A stretch of 64,000 nt of DNA from Gillisella vitis (GTDB lineage Bacteria > Pseudomonadota > Alphaproteobacteria > Rhizobiales > Rhizobiaceae). Position numbers and translations under genes: made by a program. The first letter of the stretch is position 1. The number at the start of each line of letters is the position of its first letter. Location of the stretch: assembly GCF_014204625.1 (NCBI RefSeq), contig NZ_JACHLU010000005.1, positions 186,001 to 250,000 of the forward strand, given 5' to 3'. The notes beneath the pieces were generated by a model that was given only the letters and a program-made list of their open reading frames with translations, was not told where the DNA came from and did not search any database. This document shows positions 55,431 to 63,173 of the stretch, piece after piece.

Positions 55431-56132
55431 ATGCTGAACGTTGCAAACCTGAATAGCTGGTATGGACCTGCCCATATTCTGTTTGATGTCAGCCTCAAGG
55501 TGATGGCAGGCGAAGTGGTGGCGCTGCTGGGTCGCAATGGTGCCGGAAAATCCACGACAATGAAATCAATCATTGGGCTGGTGAACCGCCGGGAGGGCAC
55601 GCTGACCTTTCGCAATGACGAAATCTCAAAACTCGCGCCTTTCGAGATCGTCCGCAAGGGGCTGGGCTATGTGCCGGAGGACCGACGGATTTTCACGGAA
55701 CTGACCGTTGAAGAAAATCTCGAAGTCGGACGCCAGACCAAGCGCGATGGAAGCGCGGATTGGTCGCCCGAACGCATCTATGAAATCTTTCCCAATCTCG
55801 CCGAAATGCGCAAAAGACCGGCTGGACGCATGAGTGGCGGTGAGCAGCAGATGTTGACCATCGGCAGAACCCTGATGGGCAATCCCTATCTGGTGTTGCT
55901 GGATGAACCCTCTGAGGGAATAGCCCCCAGAATCGTCGAGCAAATGGCAGACGCCATCATGCTCTTGAAGCGGGAAGGGGTTTCTGTCTTGTTGTCCGAG
56001 CAAAATCTGCATTTTGCCCGGCTGATCAGTGATCGTTGCTATATTCTTGAGAAAGGCATCACCCAGTTTACCGGCACCATAGCCGAATTGGACAGCCGCA
56101 CCGACCTCAAGGAGGCTTATCTGGCGCTGTAA
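55431..56132 (+). CDS. LivF-type ABC ATPase of the putative nicotinate importer
   Basis: 233 residues, 3 bases after the LivG-type gene. Walker A LGRNGAGKST, signature MSGGEQQM, Walker B VLLDEPSEGIAPRI and H-loop-region LLSEQNLHFA are present. LVNRREGTLTFRNDEISKLA and GYVPEDRRIFTELTVEENLE are typical of LivF. It completes the importer. Confidence 0.93.
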   Translation: MLNVANLNSWYGPAHILFDVSLKVMAGEVVALLGRNGAGKSTTMKSIIGLVNRREGTLTFRNDEISKLAPFEIVRKGLGYVPEDRRIFTELTVEENLEVGRQTKRDGSADWSPERIYEIFPNLAEMRKRPAGRMSGGEQQMLTIGRTLMGNPYLVLLDEPSEGIAPRIVEQMADAIMLLKREGVSVLLSEQNLHFARLISDRCYILEKGITQFTGTIAELDSRTDLKEAYLAL

Positions 56133-56157
56133 CGCGATGATGGAGAAGGGACGAGCC

Positions 56158-57078
56158 ATGCCTGAAAAAACCGAGCCATGGCCAGAACATGCGCCGCGTC
56201 CAGCGTTTCTGACCGAAGACCCGCAGGCTATCCTGCGCTTTTTGGTGGATGCGTTCGCGCAAGGTGTTGGATGCGGTCTTGTCACGCTCACCGAAATCCG
56301 CGGTGGATCGGCACGGGCCTTGGGCGCCCAGATGGCGGTGCGGGCGGACGGTCTGTTTTGCGGCCACGTTTCTGGCGGCTGCGTCGAGGCGGCGGTGGCC
56401 AGAGAGGTGATGAACGCCATACAGGAAGGCCATGACCGCTTTTTACATCTCGGCGAAGGCTCGCCATTTTTCGACATCCGCTTGGCCTGCGGCGGCTCCA
56501 TCCGTCTGGCAATCCATGTGCTGCGCAATGATCATGCCGTGCGCACGATACTGGATTGCCTGTCGGTGCGCCGTCCAGCCGCGCTGGCCTATGATGCGCG
56601 ATCACAAACTCTGGAAGCAGTCATTGATCAAACCCAGGCGAACTGGGGTGAGGACGGCTTTGTGCGGCCCTATCGCCCACCCGTTCGTATTCTGTTGGCC
56701 GGACAGCCGATGGAATTGGCAGCAGTGAGCCGCATTGCCACCGCCGCAGGATATGAAACGGCTGAGATCTGCACAACCAAGGCAGATATGGCGATGGATA
56801 CGGACACAGCCATTGTGCTTTTGTATCATGATATTGATCGGGAATTGCCCCTGCTCATGGCAGCGCTCAACAGCCCGGCCTTTTATATCGGAGCATTGGG
56901 AAGCGCGCGGACCCATGAACGCCGTTGCGCAGCACTCATGCAACATGGGGTAGATCAGCAATCCATGAACCATATTCGTGCGCCCATCGGTCTCTTTCCA
57001 AAGGCACGAGACGCTCATACTCTGGCGCTGTCCATCATTGCCGACATTGCTGTTGCGCGGGCCGCCGTGGTGTCCTGA
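56158..57078 (+). CDS. XdhC-family molybdenum cofactor insertion/maturation factor
   Basis: 306 residues from ATG 56158 (AAGGGA seven bases before). The XdhC/CoxI N-terminal domain has LTEIRGGSARALGAQMAVRA and CGHVSGGCVEAAVAREVMNA. The C-terminal Rossmann-like XdhC_C domain has RILLAGQPMELAAVSRIATA and FYIGALGSARTHERR. XdhC proteins bind sulfurated molybdenum cofactor and load it into xanthine-dehydrogenase-type enzymes. Its place at the end of the nic operon makes NicB the obvious client. Confidence 0.88.
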   Translation: MPEKTEPWPEHAPRPAFLTEDPQAILRFLVDAFAQGVGCGLVTLTEIRGGSARALGAQMAVRADGLFCGHVSGGCVEAAVAREVMNAIQEGHDRFLHLGEGSPFFDIRLACGGSIRLAIHVLRNDHAVRTILDCLSVRRPAALAYDARSQTLEAVIDQTQANWGEDGFVRPYRPPVRILLAGQPMELAAVSRIATAAGYETAEICTTKADMAMDTDTAIVLLYHDIDRELPLLMAALNSPAFYIGALGSARTHERRCAALMQHGVDQQSMNHIRAPIGLFPKARDAHTLALSIIADIAVARAAVVS

Positions 57079-57112
57079 AGAGAAATCCACCGATCGGAAA
57101 GGTATCAGGCCG

Positions 57113-57739
57113 TTGAACATCGCCATTCTCATTCTCGCGGCAGGGCAGGCAACGCGGATGGGCGGCCCGAATAACCACAAGCTGCTGGCACATTTGCATG
57201 ATGAGCCACTTGTTCGTCACGTAGCGCGGCAGGCTTTGGCAAGCACGGCATCGACTGTCACGGTGGTGACTGGATGTCGGCATGACGCGATCGAGGCAGC
57301 ACTTGTCGGTTTAAACCTGTCCACTCTCCATAATCCAGACTATGCGGAAGGAATGGGGCGCTCTCTTGCGGCAGGCATGGGCGCTCCCAACCTTGAACAG
57401 GCTGATGGCATTCTTGTGATGCTGGCCGATATGCCAAACATTACCGCCCGTCATCTGAATATCCTGCTGGACGCTTTTTGCGCCTGCGCTGGCGCTTCCG
57501 TCGTTCGGGCAAGCTCGACAGGTGTACCAGGCCACCCCGTTATCCTGCCGCGTGCACTCCAAGGTGCACTGCGGAATTTACGCGGTGATGTCGGCGCACG
57601 AGACGCCATAGCAGACAGCAATCTCCCGGTCATTCTGGTGGAGATCGGTTCCGCAGCTCTTCAGGACATCGACACAGTTGACCATCTGCTGGCCGCCGGA
57701 GGCAGGCTGCCGTCTCAAACTGCGATTCCGTCGAATTGA
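57113..57739 (+). CDS. MobA/MocA-like molybdenum cofactor nucleotidyltransferase
   Basis: 208 residues from TTG 57113; no ATG or GTG fits the family start. The NTP-transferase signature ILILAAGQATRMGGPNNHKL is at the very N-terminus, and ILVMLADMPNITARHLNILL carries the metal Asp; VPGHPVILPRALQGAL follows. MocA-type enzymes attach CMP to molybdopterin, giving the MCD form used by xanthine-dehydrogenase-like hydroxylases; MobA makes the GMP form. The XdhC neighbour and the NicB client favour CTP and MCD, but nucleotide choice is not proven by eye. Last gene of the operon. Confidence 0.86.
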   Translation: MNIAILILAAGQATRMGGPNNHKLLAHLHDEPLVRHVARQALASTASTVTVVTGCRHDAIEAALVGLNLSTLHNPDYAEGMGRSLAAGMGAPNLEQADGILVMLADMPNITARHLNILLDAFCACAGASVVRASSTGVPGHPVILPRALQGALRNLRGDVGARDAIADSNLPVILVEIGSAALQDIDTVDHLLAAGGRLPSQTAIPSN

Positions 57740-57848
57740 TATGAAATATTGTGCACCGGCCTCGGCACCCTCAGAACATTGATCACATCCCGGCAGCATT
57801 GGGCCTTTTTGATTTGCGTGTCGGTCAGCAAATGTCATCCCCTATCGA

Positions 57849-57888
57849 TACCCCCACCATTTTTTCACATACCCCCATTTCTACCCCG
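57849..57888. repeat. Three TACCCC-type direct repeats next to tRNA-Ser
   Basis: TACCCCCA at 57849 and 57870 and TACCCCGA at 57882, within 155 bases of the 3' end of tRNA-Ser. Short GGGGGTA/TACCCCC repeats of this kind occur near tRNA genes used by tyrosine integrases, as arm-type sites. No integrase gene is in view, so an empty or lost insertion site is only a suggestion. The rest of the gap 57740-58001 holds nothing recognisable. Confidence 0.35.
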
Positions 57889-58001
57889 AAAACATCGGGA
57901 TACATGGGATCTATTGCGAACGATGGCGCACTCTAAGAGTACACATACACCTTGATATTCAAGGCTTTTTGAACGTTGGTGAACTGTAGGGATTTCAAAA
58001 A

Positions 58002-58091
58002 TGGCGGAAGAGGTGGGATTCGAACCCACGGTACGGTCTCCCGCACGCCGGTTTTCAAGACCGGTTCCTTAAACCACTCGGACACTCTTCC
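58002..58091 (-). tRNA. tRNA-Ser(UGA)
   Basis: A 90-base class II tRNA on the minus strand. The acceptor stem GGAAGAG pairs with CTCTTCC, and GCCA with encoded CCA follows. The anticodon loop is CTTGAAA within an ACCGGT/ACCGGC stem, giving anticodon TGA. A long variable arm (CGTGCGGGAGACCGTACC region) and the T-loop GTGGGTTCGAATCCCAC are present. A T-run directly follows the 3' end. Confidence 0.97.
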
Positions 58092-58153
58092 ATCTTAAGG
58101 CTAAAGGTAACATCAGCCCGGATCGATATGGTTCTCTATCGATTCTGATTGGC

Positions 58154-58181
58154 TTTATAGCCAGCCGAAGCGCAAGGTCAA
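58154..58181 (-). promoter_or_regulatory. Candidate sigma-70 promoter of tRNA-Ser
   Basis: On the minus strand TTGACC (58181-58176), a 16-base spacer and TATAAA (58159-58154), about 63 bases before the first tRNA base. Both boxes are close to consensus and correctly spaced for a strong constitutive promoter. Confidence 0.55.
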
Positions 58182-58229
58182 TATCATAAGCGCAAATTGA
58201 TGAGAAACCATTCTGTTTACGTGTGTTTT

Positions 58230-58988
58230 TCAATGCATATCGTTGTTTCCGCCGCGTGCATGAAAGTCTTCGAGCAACGGAAAAACCGCAAGAGCCGCAA
58301 CCGGAACCGCCAGAAAGATCGCGGCTGAAATGCCAATGTGTTGAAACAGGATAGCACCGCTGACGCCGCCCAGGAAAAACAGTAGCACCATACGCGCGAG
58401 CAACCATAGCTTTGGCATATCCGCCCGCACCGGCGCATATGCCGCCAAAGACTGGTGGCCATTCCAGTAAAATAGTTTGCCAAGCTCAATGCCTATATCC
58501 GTCACCAGTCCGGTCACATGAGTGGTGCGGATGCGCGCGCCGGAGAGTTTTGTGATAATCGCATTTTGAAGCCCCATGACAAAGCACAGCAGGGCGATAA
58601 TGAAGAGCACCAAATCATGGTCGATCGGCTTCAGACCATCGGATAGAGCGAAAACCACCAGCAAAAAAGACTCCAACGCAAGCGGCAACGCATAAATCGA
58701 GCGCAGATCGCGCCTGCGGCCCCAATTGATCAAAATGGCAGAAACTCCGGCCCCAACGAGAAAAAACACAAATCCGACAAAGCCGGACAGAAAAAGCTCA
58801 ATCTCTCCCAGAACCAGATTATCAGCAAGCGAGGATACAATGCCAGACATGTGGGACGTATATTGATGAACCGCCATAAACCCGCCCGCATTGGCCGCAC
58901 CGGCAATAAAGGTGAGATAAAACGCCAGATGACGATCGCTGGCCTCGGTTCGATCACGATGCGCGAGAGCTTTTAGATAGGTTTTCAT
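58230..58988 (-). CDS. YoaK/DUF1275 family membrane protein
   Basis: 252 residues from ATG 58988 (the frame opens at a TTG at 59000). Six or so helices. The DUF1275 features are LTFIAGAANAGGFMAVHQYT with SHMSGIVSSLADNL near the N-terminus and CFVMGLQNAIITKLSGARIR with TTHVTGLVTDIGIELG in the middle. The family is found in many bacteria and has no established transport substrate. It stands alone between the tRNA and a divergent rightward block. Confidence 0.88.
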   Translation of the reverse strand: MKTYLKALAHRDRTEASDRHLAFYLTFIAGAANAGGFMAVHQYTSHMSGIVSSLADNLVLGEIELFLSGFVGFVFFLVGAGVSAILINWGRRRDLRSIYALPLALESFLLVVFALSDGLKPIDHDLVLFIIALLCFVMGLQNAIITKLSGARIRTTHVTGLVTDIGIELGKLFYWNGHQSLAAYAPVRADMPKLWLLARMVLLFFLGGVSGAILFQHIGISAAIFLAVPVAALAVFPLLEDFHARGGNNDMH

Positions 58989-59134
58989 AATCGACACCAA
59001 ACCTGCGTCAGCGACTCTGCTGGAGGATTCCGACTATCTCACCCCACCATTGACGTTGGCAAGGACATAGCAGCCGCAAAATCAAACACGCTTGCAGTCG
59101 ACAAAGGCATTAAAGGCGTGTTAACCGAACCCCT

Positions 59135-59590
59135 ATGAAAAGCTATGGATCACAGCCTTGCATTGGCAATAAGGCGGATTGCGCGCCCAGTCTCAGCACG
59201 GCGTTGACGGCGGGCATGGTTCTGCTTGCCTATCTGTTGCTGTGTCCGTGGCTTCCTGTCAGCACATTTGGCCCCGCCCACAGCACAACAGGCGATGTGG
59301 ATTTTAGCGCAGTGCGCACTGGTGTGCATCTGGCCGCCCGCAACGAAAACAGCCACATTCGGGGTGCGGATCGAGATGATGGCAAAGGAGGCGCACCTCC
59401 AGACGCCGCTCCCTATATTCTCAGCGGGGTCTTGGATGTCACGACCTCTTACGATCCTGACCGCAGATTTCCACTGATCCCGCTGTCAGGGATCCGTTTC
59501 TTCCCAAGAGAGAGCCATCAACCACGCGCACCCCCATTGCTTAAGGATAGTCCATCACACGGTGCGCAGTTTCAGCGCATCAAAGCTTGA
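59135..59590 (+). CDS. Hypothetical protein with one membrane segment
   Basis: 151 residues. A possible signal anchor or transmembrane stretch (STALTAGMVLLAYLLLCPWL) is followed by a polar, proline-rich tail (APPDAAPYILSGVLDVTTSY). No clear ribosome site lies before the ATG. Frame usage is plausible and the frame is open in a region where no other gene fits, but I recognise no family. It precedes secDF by 78 bases. Confidence 0.45.
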   Translation: MKSYGSQPCIGNKADCAPSLSTALTAGMVLLAYLLLCPWLPVSTFGPAHSTTGDVDFSAVRTGVHLAARNENSHIRGADRDDGKGGAPPDAAPYILSGVLDVTTSYDPDRRFPLIPLSGIRFFPRESHQPRAPPLLKDSPSHGAQFQRIKA

Positions 59591-59668
59591 TCCGGGCTTC
59601 CCTGTCAGCATGTGCGCTCATTTGCGCGATATGCACAAAAGCCAATGCCCTCTCTGGAATGATTGAAG

Positions 59669-62185
59669 ATGAGAACTTCCCGCTGGCTTCTGGCCACCTA
59701 TGCCATTGTCATCCTGTTCGGCCTCTTGACAGCCCTGCCGAATGTGTTGCCGCAATCAACACTTGATAAAATGCCCTCCTGGTTGCCGCATAGCCGCGTT
59801 TCGCTTGGTCTTGACCTTCGCGGTGGCTCCTATCTGGTACTGGAAGTTGACTCCGCCGATCTGATCAAGGAACGCCTTCAGACATTGATGCAGGATTCCC
59901 GTCAGGCCCTGACGCAAGCCAACATCAAAGTGTCTTCGCTGCGACAGATCAACAGGCAACTGGTCATCACACTGACTGATGCAACCCAGCGACAGGCGGC
60001 GATTACAGAACTGCAAAAGCTTTCGACATCGGTTGGTGTTACCGGCAGTGCCGATCTTGCCATCACAGGCAGCGACGCGCAAATCACCATGGCACTGACC
60101 GATGCGGGCCTTGCTGATCGGGTCACGGCAGCTGTTGACCAAAGCCTTGAGATTATTCGCAAGCGTGTGGATCAGGTCGGCGTTGCCGAGCCAACAATCC
60201 AGCGCGCAGGCTCTGACCGCGTGGTTGTCCAGCTTCCTGGTGTGCAAGATCCAAAACGTCTGCGCGATCTGCTTGGCTCGACCGCCAAAATGAGCTTCCA
60301 TCTGATGGCCGTTCCCGGTCCTGATGGCCGTATGCCAGCCGGTGCGGAAACCGTTGCGGATGACAGAGGCCAGCAATATCAGATTATCTCCCGTGCCGCT
60401 CTATCAGGCGACCATCTGACCGATGCCAGAGTGAGCTTCAACCAGAACAACAATGAGCCGGTGGTTTCCTTCCGTTTCGATACCACAGGTGCCCAGCGCT
60501 TTGCCGAAATCACCCAGGCCAATGTTGGCCAGCCCTTCGCCATTGTGCTGGACAACAAGGTTCTGAGTGCCCCGGTGATCAACGAGCCGATTACCGGCGG
60601 GTCTGGACAAATTTCGGGGAATTTCACGGTTCAGTCTGCCAATGACCTTGCCGCGCTGTTGCGCGCAGGCGCTCTGCCCGCCAAACTGACGGTGGTGGAA
60701 GAAAGAACCGTTGGTGCTGATCTTGGAGCCGATGCCATTTCAGTCGGCATCATGACCGGCCTGATCGGTTTTGGGCTGGTGGTTGCCTTCATGTTCGTGC
60801 TTTATGGCGCATGGGGCTTGCTGGCCAATCTGGCACTGACCTTGAATGTTATCCTGACCTTTGCTGGCCTGACGCTGCTGGGGGCTACCCTGACCCTGCC
60901 GGGCATTGCCGGTATTGTGCTTGGCATTGGCCTTGCGGTGGATGCCAACGTGCTGATTAACGAGCGCATTCGGGAAGAAACCCGAAAAGGCCGCACCGCC
61001 ATGGCCGCACTGGATGCTGGCTTCAGCCGCGCCTACTCGACCATCATCGACAGCAATGTGACGGCCTTGATCGCCACTGTTTTGCTGTTCTGGTTCGGCT
61101 CTGGCCCTGTGCGCGGCTTTGCCGTCACCATGGGTCTGGGCATTGTGATTTCGCTTTTCACCGCCGTTTCCATCGTCAAGGTGATCATGATCGGGCTGGT
61201 TGGCCGCATGAAGCTGAAGACGCTGGATATAAAATCACTTCTGTCTCTCCAACTGGTGCCGGAAGGCACGAAAATACGCTTCATGAATGCAAGGTTCTTT
61301 GGCATTGGCCTCTCGGCCCTTCTGTCCATTGCCTCTGTCATTCTTTTCGTCACACCCGGACTGAACTATGGCGTTGATTTCAAGGGTGGTATCCAGATGG
61401 AAATCTCCACGGATCAACCAGCCGACCTTGCAACCTTCCGCACGGGGCTTGAAAGCCTCGGCCTTGGCGATGTCGGATTACAGCAATTTGGTGATCCAAA
61501 GCACTTCCTGCTCCGGGTCGAGCGTCAGCCGGGCGGTGAAGAAGCGCAAACGGCAGCCGTTGAAAAACTGCGTACCGAGCTTTCTGTGATCGACAAAACC
61601 ACCAATGTTCAAAAGACAGAGGTTGTGGGTCCAAAGGTCAGTGGTGAATTGGCAACGGCAGGCTTTTTGTCAGTGCTGCTGGCCAGCATTGCCATGATGG
61701 CCTATATCTGGATGCGGTTTGAATGGCCCTTTGCCGTTGGCGCAATTGTCACACTCGTTCTGGATGTGACCAAAACCCTCGGGTTCTTTGCCCTGACCGG
61801 CATGGATTTCAACCTCACCGCCATTGCTGCCCTGCTGACGCTGGTGGGCTATTCGGTGAACGACAAGGTCGTGGTTTATGACCGTATGCGTGAAAACATG
61901 CGGCTTTATAAATCCATGCCCCTGCGTGACATTATTGATATGTCTATCAATGAAACGCTGGCGCGCAGCATCTACACCTCGGCAACAGCCTTTCTGGCCC
62001 TTCTGCCCATGGCCATCTGGGGCGGCAGTGCGGTCTCAAGTTTTGCCGTGCCGATGGTGTTCGGCATTGTTGTTGCGGCGATTTCGTCGGTGTTTATTGC
62101 GGCCCCGATCCTGCTGTTTCTGGGCGACTGGCGCACGCGCCATCGCAAGGCCGTCAATGCGACGGCTGGAAAGCAAGCCTCCTGA
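59669..62185 (+). CDS. secDF: Fused protein translocase subunit SecDF
   Basis: 838 residues from ATG 59669 (a TTG two codons earlier opens the frame). SecD half: VSLGLDLRGGSYLVLEVDSA, the periplasmic P1 domain with GVAEPTIQRAGSDRVVVQLP, and GIVLGIGLAVDANVLINERI with the conserved DANV of the proton channel. SecF half from about residue 530: LNYGVDFKGGIQMEIS and LVGYSVNDKVVVYDRMRENM. Two six-helix bundles are expected. It uses the proton gradient to pull secreted proteins out of SecYEG. Fused SecDF is common in Rhizobiales. Confidence 0.95.
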   Translation: MRTSRWLLATYAIVILFGLLTALPNVLPQSTLDKMPSWLPHSRVSLGLDLRGGSYLVLEVDSADLIKERLQTLMQDSRQALTQANIKVSSLRQINRQLVITLTDATQRQAAITELQKLSTSVGVTGSADLAITGSDAQITMALTDAGLADRVTAAVDQSLEIIRKRVDQVGVAEPTIQRAGSDRVVVQLPGVQDPKRLRDLLGSTAKMSFHLMAVPGPDGRMPAGAETVADDRGQQYQIISRAALSGDHLTDARVSFNQNNNEPVVSFRFDTTGAQRFAEITQANVGQPFAIVLDNKVLSAPVINEPITGGSGQISGNFTVQSANDLAALLRAGALPAKLTVVEERTVGADLGADAISVGIMTGLIGFGLVVAFMFVLYGAWGLLANLALTLNVILTFAGLTLLGATLTLPGIAGIVLGIGLAVDANVLINERIREETRKGRTAMAALDAGFSRAYSTIIDSNVTALIATVLLFWFGSGPVRGFAVTMGLGIVISLFTAVSIVKVIMIGLVGRMKLKTLDIKSLLSLQLVPEGTKIRFMNARFFGIGLSALLSIASVILFVTPGLNYGVDFKGGIQMEISTDQPADLATFRTGLESLGLGDVGLQQFGDPKHFLLRVERQPGGEEAQTAAVEKLRTELSVIDKTTNVQKTEVVGPKVSGELATAGFLSVLLASIAMMAYIWMRFEWPFAVGAIVTLVLDVTKTLGFFALTGMDFNLTAIAALLTLVGYSVNDKVVVYDRMRENMRLYKSMPLRDIIDMSINETLARSIYTSATAFLALLPMAIWGGSAVSSFAVPMVFGIVVAAISSVFIAAPILLFLGDWRTRHRKAVNATAGKQAS

Positions 62186-62193
62186 TCACCAGG

Positions 62194-62226
62194 CCTCACG
62201 GGTCGGGCCTGTCCCGATCCGTGAGG
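62194..62226. terminator. Hairpin downstream of secDF
   Basis: CCTCACGG (62194-62201) pairs with CCGTGAGG (62219-62226), with an inner TCGGG/CCCGA stem and a CCTGT loop. It begins 8 bases after the secDF stop. There is no T-run, so it may act with Rho or as a message-end stabiliser. Confidence 0.6.
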
Positions 62227-62307
62227 TTCATGCAGGGTTCAGATCGTAAATTTATGTAAAAAACATTTGGAAATTGATATTTCCACTTATACTCGCTTGA
62301 ACAAATC

Positions 62308-63012
62308 ATGAGCAAAGCGATGACCCGCGTTCTTCTAATCGACGATGACCTTGAATTCACCGGGCTTCTTTCGGAATATCTCACCGAAGAAGGGTTTGAG
62401 GTTGCCACAACCGATGATGGCTCCAAAGCTGTCGCGGAAATAACATTGGACGGCCCGGATATTATCGTGCTGGACGTGATGATGCCCCGCATGAATGGCG
62501 TTGAGGTGTTGAAACATATCCGCAGCACCAGCGATGTTCCGATTGTGATGCTGACTGCGCGTGGCGATGAGATTGATCGCATTGCCGGCCTTGATCTTGG
62601 GGCGGATGATTATGTCTCAAAACCCTGTTCTCCGGGGGAGCTGGTCGCCCGGCTACGCGCAATTTTACGGCGCACCCGAAAGACGAAAAACACCAATGTG
62701 GTATCGCAGGTCGCCAGCGGCGATCTGATTCTCAATCCGGGCAGCAGACAGGCCACCTTGAATGGCACGGCACTGGCACTGACAGGCACAGAATATAACC
62801 TGCTTGAATTGCTGGTGCGCAATGGTGGGCATGTGGTCTCCAAGCAGGATATTTCGCAAACGGTTTTTGGGCGTCCCCTCACGCCGTTTGATCGGCGCAT
62901 TGACGTTCACCTCAGCAGTGTTCGCCATAAACTCGGCGTGCGGCAGGATGGGCAGACATGGATTCAATCCGTGCGCGGTCAGGGCTATATTCTTTTGCAG
63001 GACAACGTATAG
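62308..63012 (+). CDS. OmpR/PhoB-type response regulator, CpxR-like
   Basis: 234 residues (an ATG four codons later at 62320 is an equally good start). The receiver domain has acidic residues in LLIDDDLEF, phospho-acceptor Asp56 in IIVLDVMMPRMNG, and the TAR and SKPC motifs with the conserved Lys. The C-terminal winged helix carries LTGTEYNLLELLVRNGGHVV and the recognition region DRRIDVHLSSVRHKLG. FGRPLTPFDRRIDVH is typical of CpxR-like proteins. The cognate kinase gene follows, 161 bases downstream. Confidence 0.9.
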   Translation: MSKAMTRVLLIDDDLEFTGLLSEYLTEEGFEVATTDDGSKAVAEITLDGPDIIVLDVMMPRMNGVEVLKHIRSTSDVPIVMLTARGDEIDRIAGLDLGADDYVSKPCSPGELVARLRAILRRTRKTKNTNVVSQVASGDLILNPGSRQATLNGTALALTGTEYNLLELLVRNGGHVVSKQDISQTVFGRPLTPFDRRIDVHLSSVRHKLGVRQDGQTWIQSVRGQGYILLQDNV

Positions 63013-63039
63013 GCCATCGAGCAGATTTCAGCGGTCTGC

Positions 63040-63116
63040 GAGAGTTTGCCAGGGAAACGTGGAATCCGGTTTTTCTGATCAGGCAAACGAAAACAAAGAA
63101 ATATAGAGTTTGTCAG
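63040..63116. repeat. Dispersed intergenic repeat (copy D, inverted)
   Basis: Reverse orientation of the element at 52637: AGAGTTTGCCAGGGAAACG, GGAATCCGGTTTTTC, then CAGGCAAACGAAAACAAAG, ending with a second AGAGTTTGTCAG that repeats the start with one mismatch. It lies between the response-regulator and kinase genes. Confidence 0.75.
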
Positions 63117-63173
63117 CGCGGCGCATTTCACAAACATGCGATCATCCATGTAACCCCGGACATCAGGCCCTTC

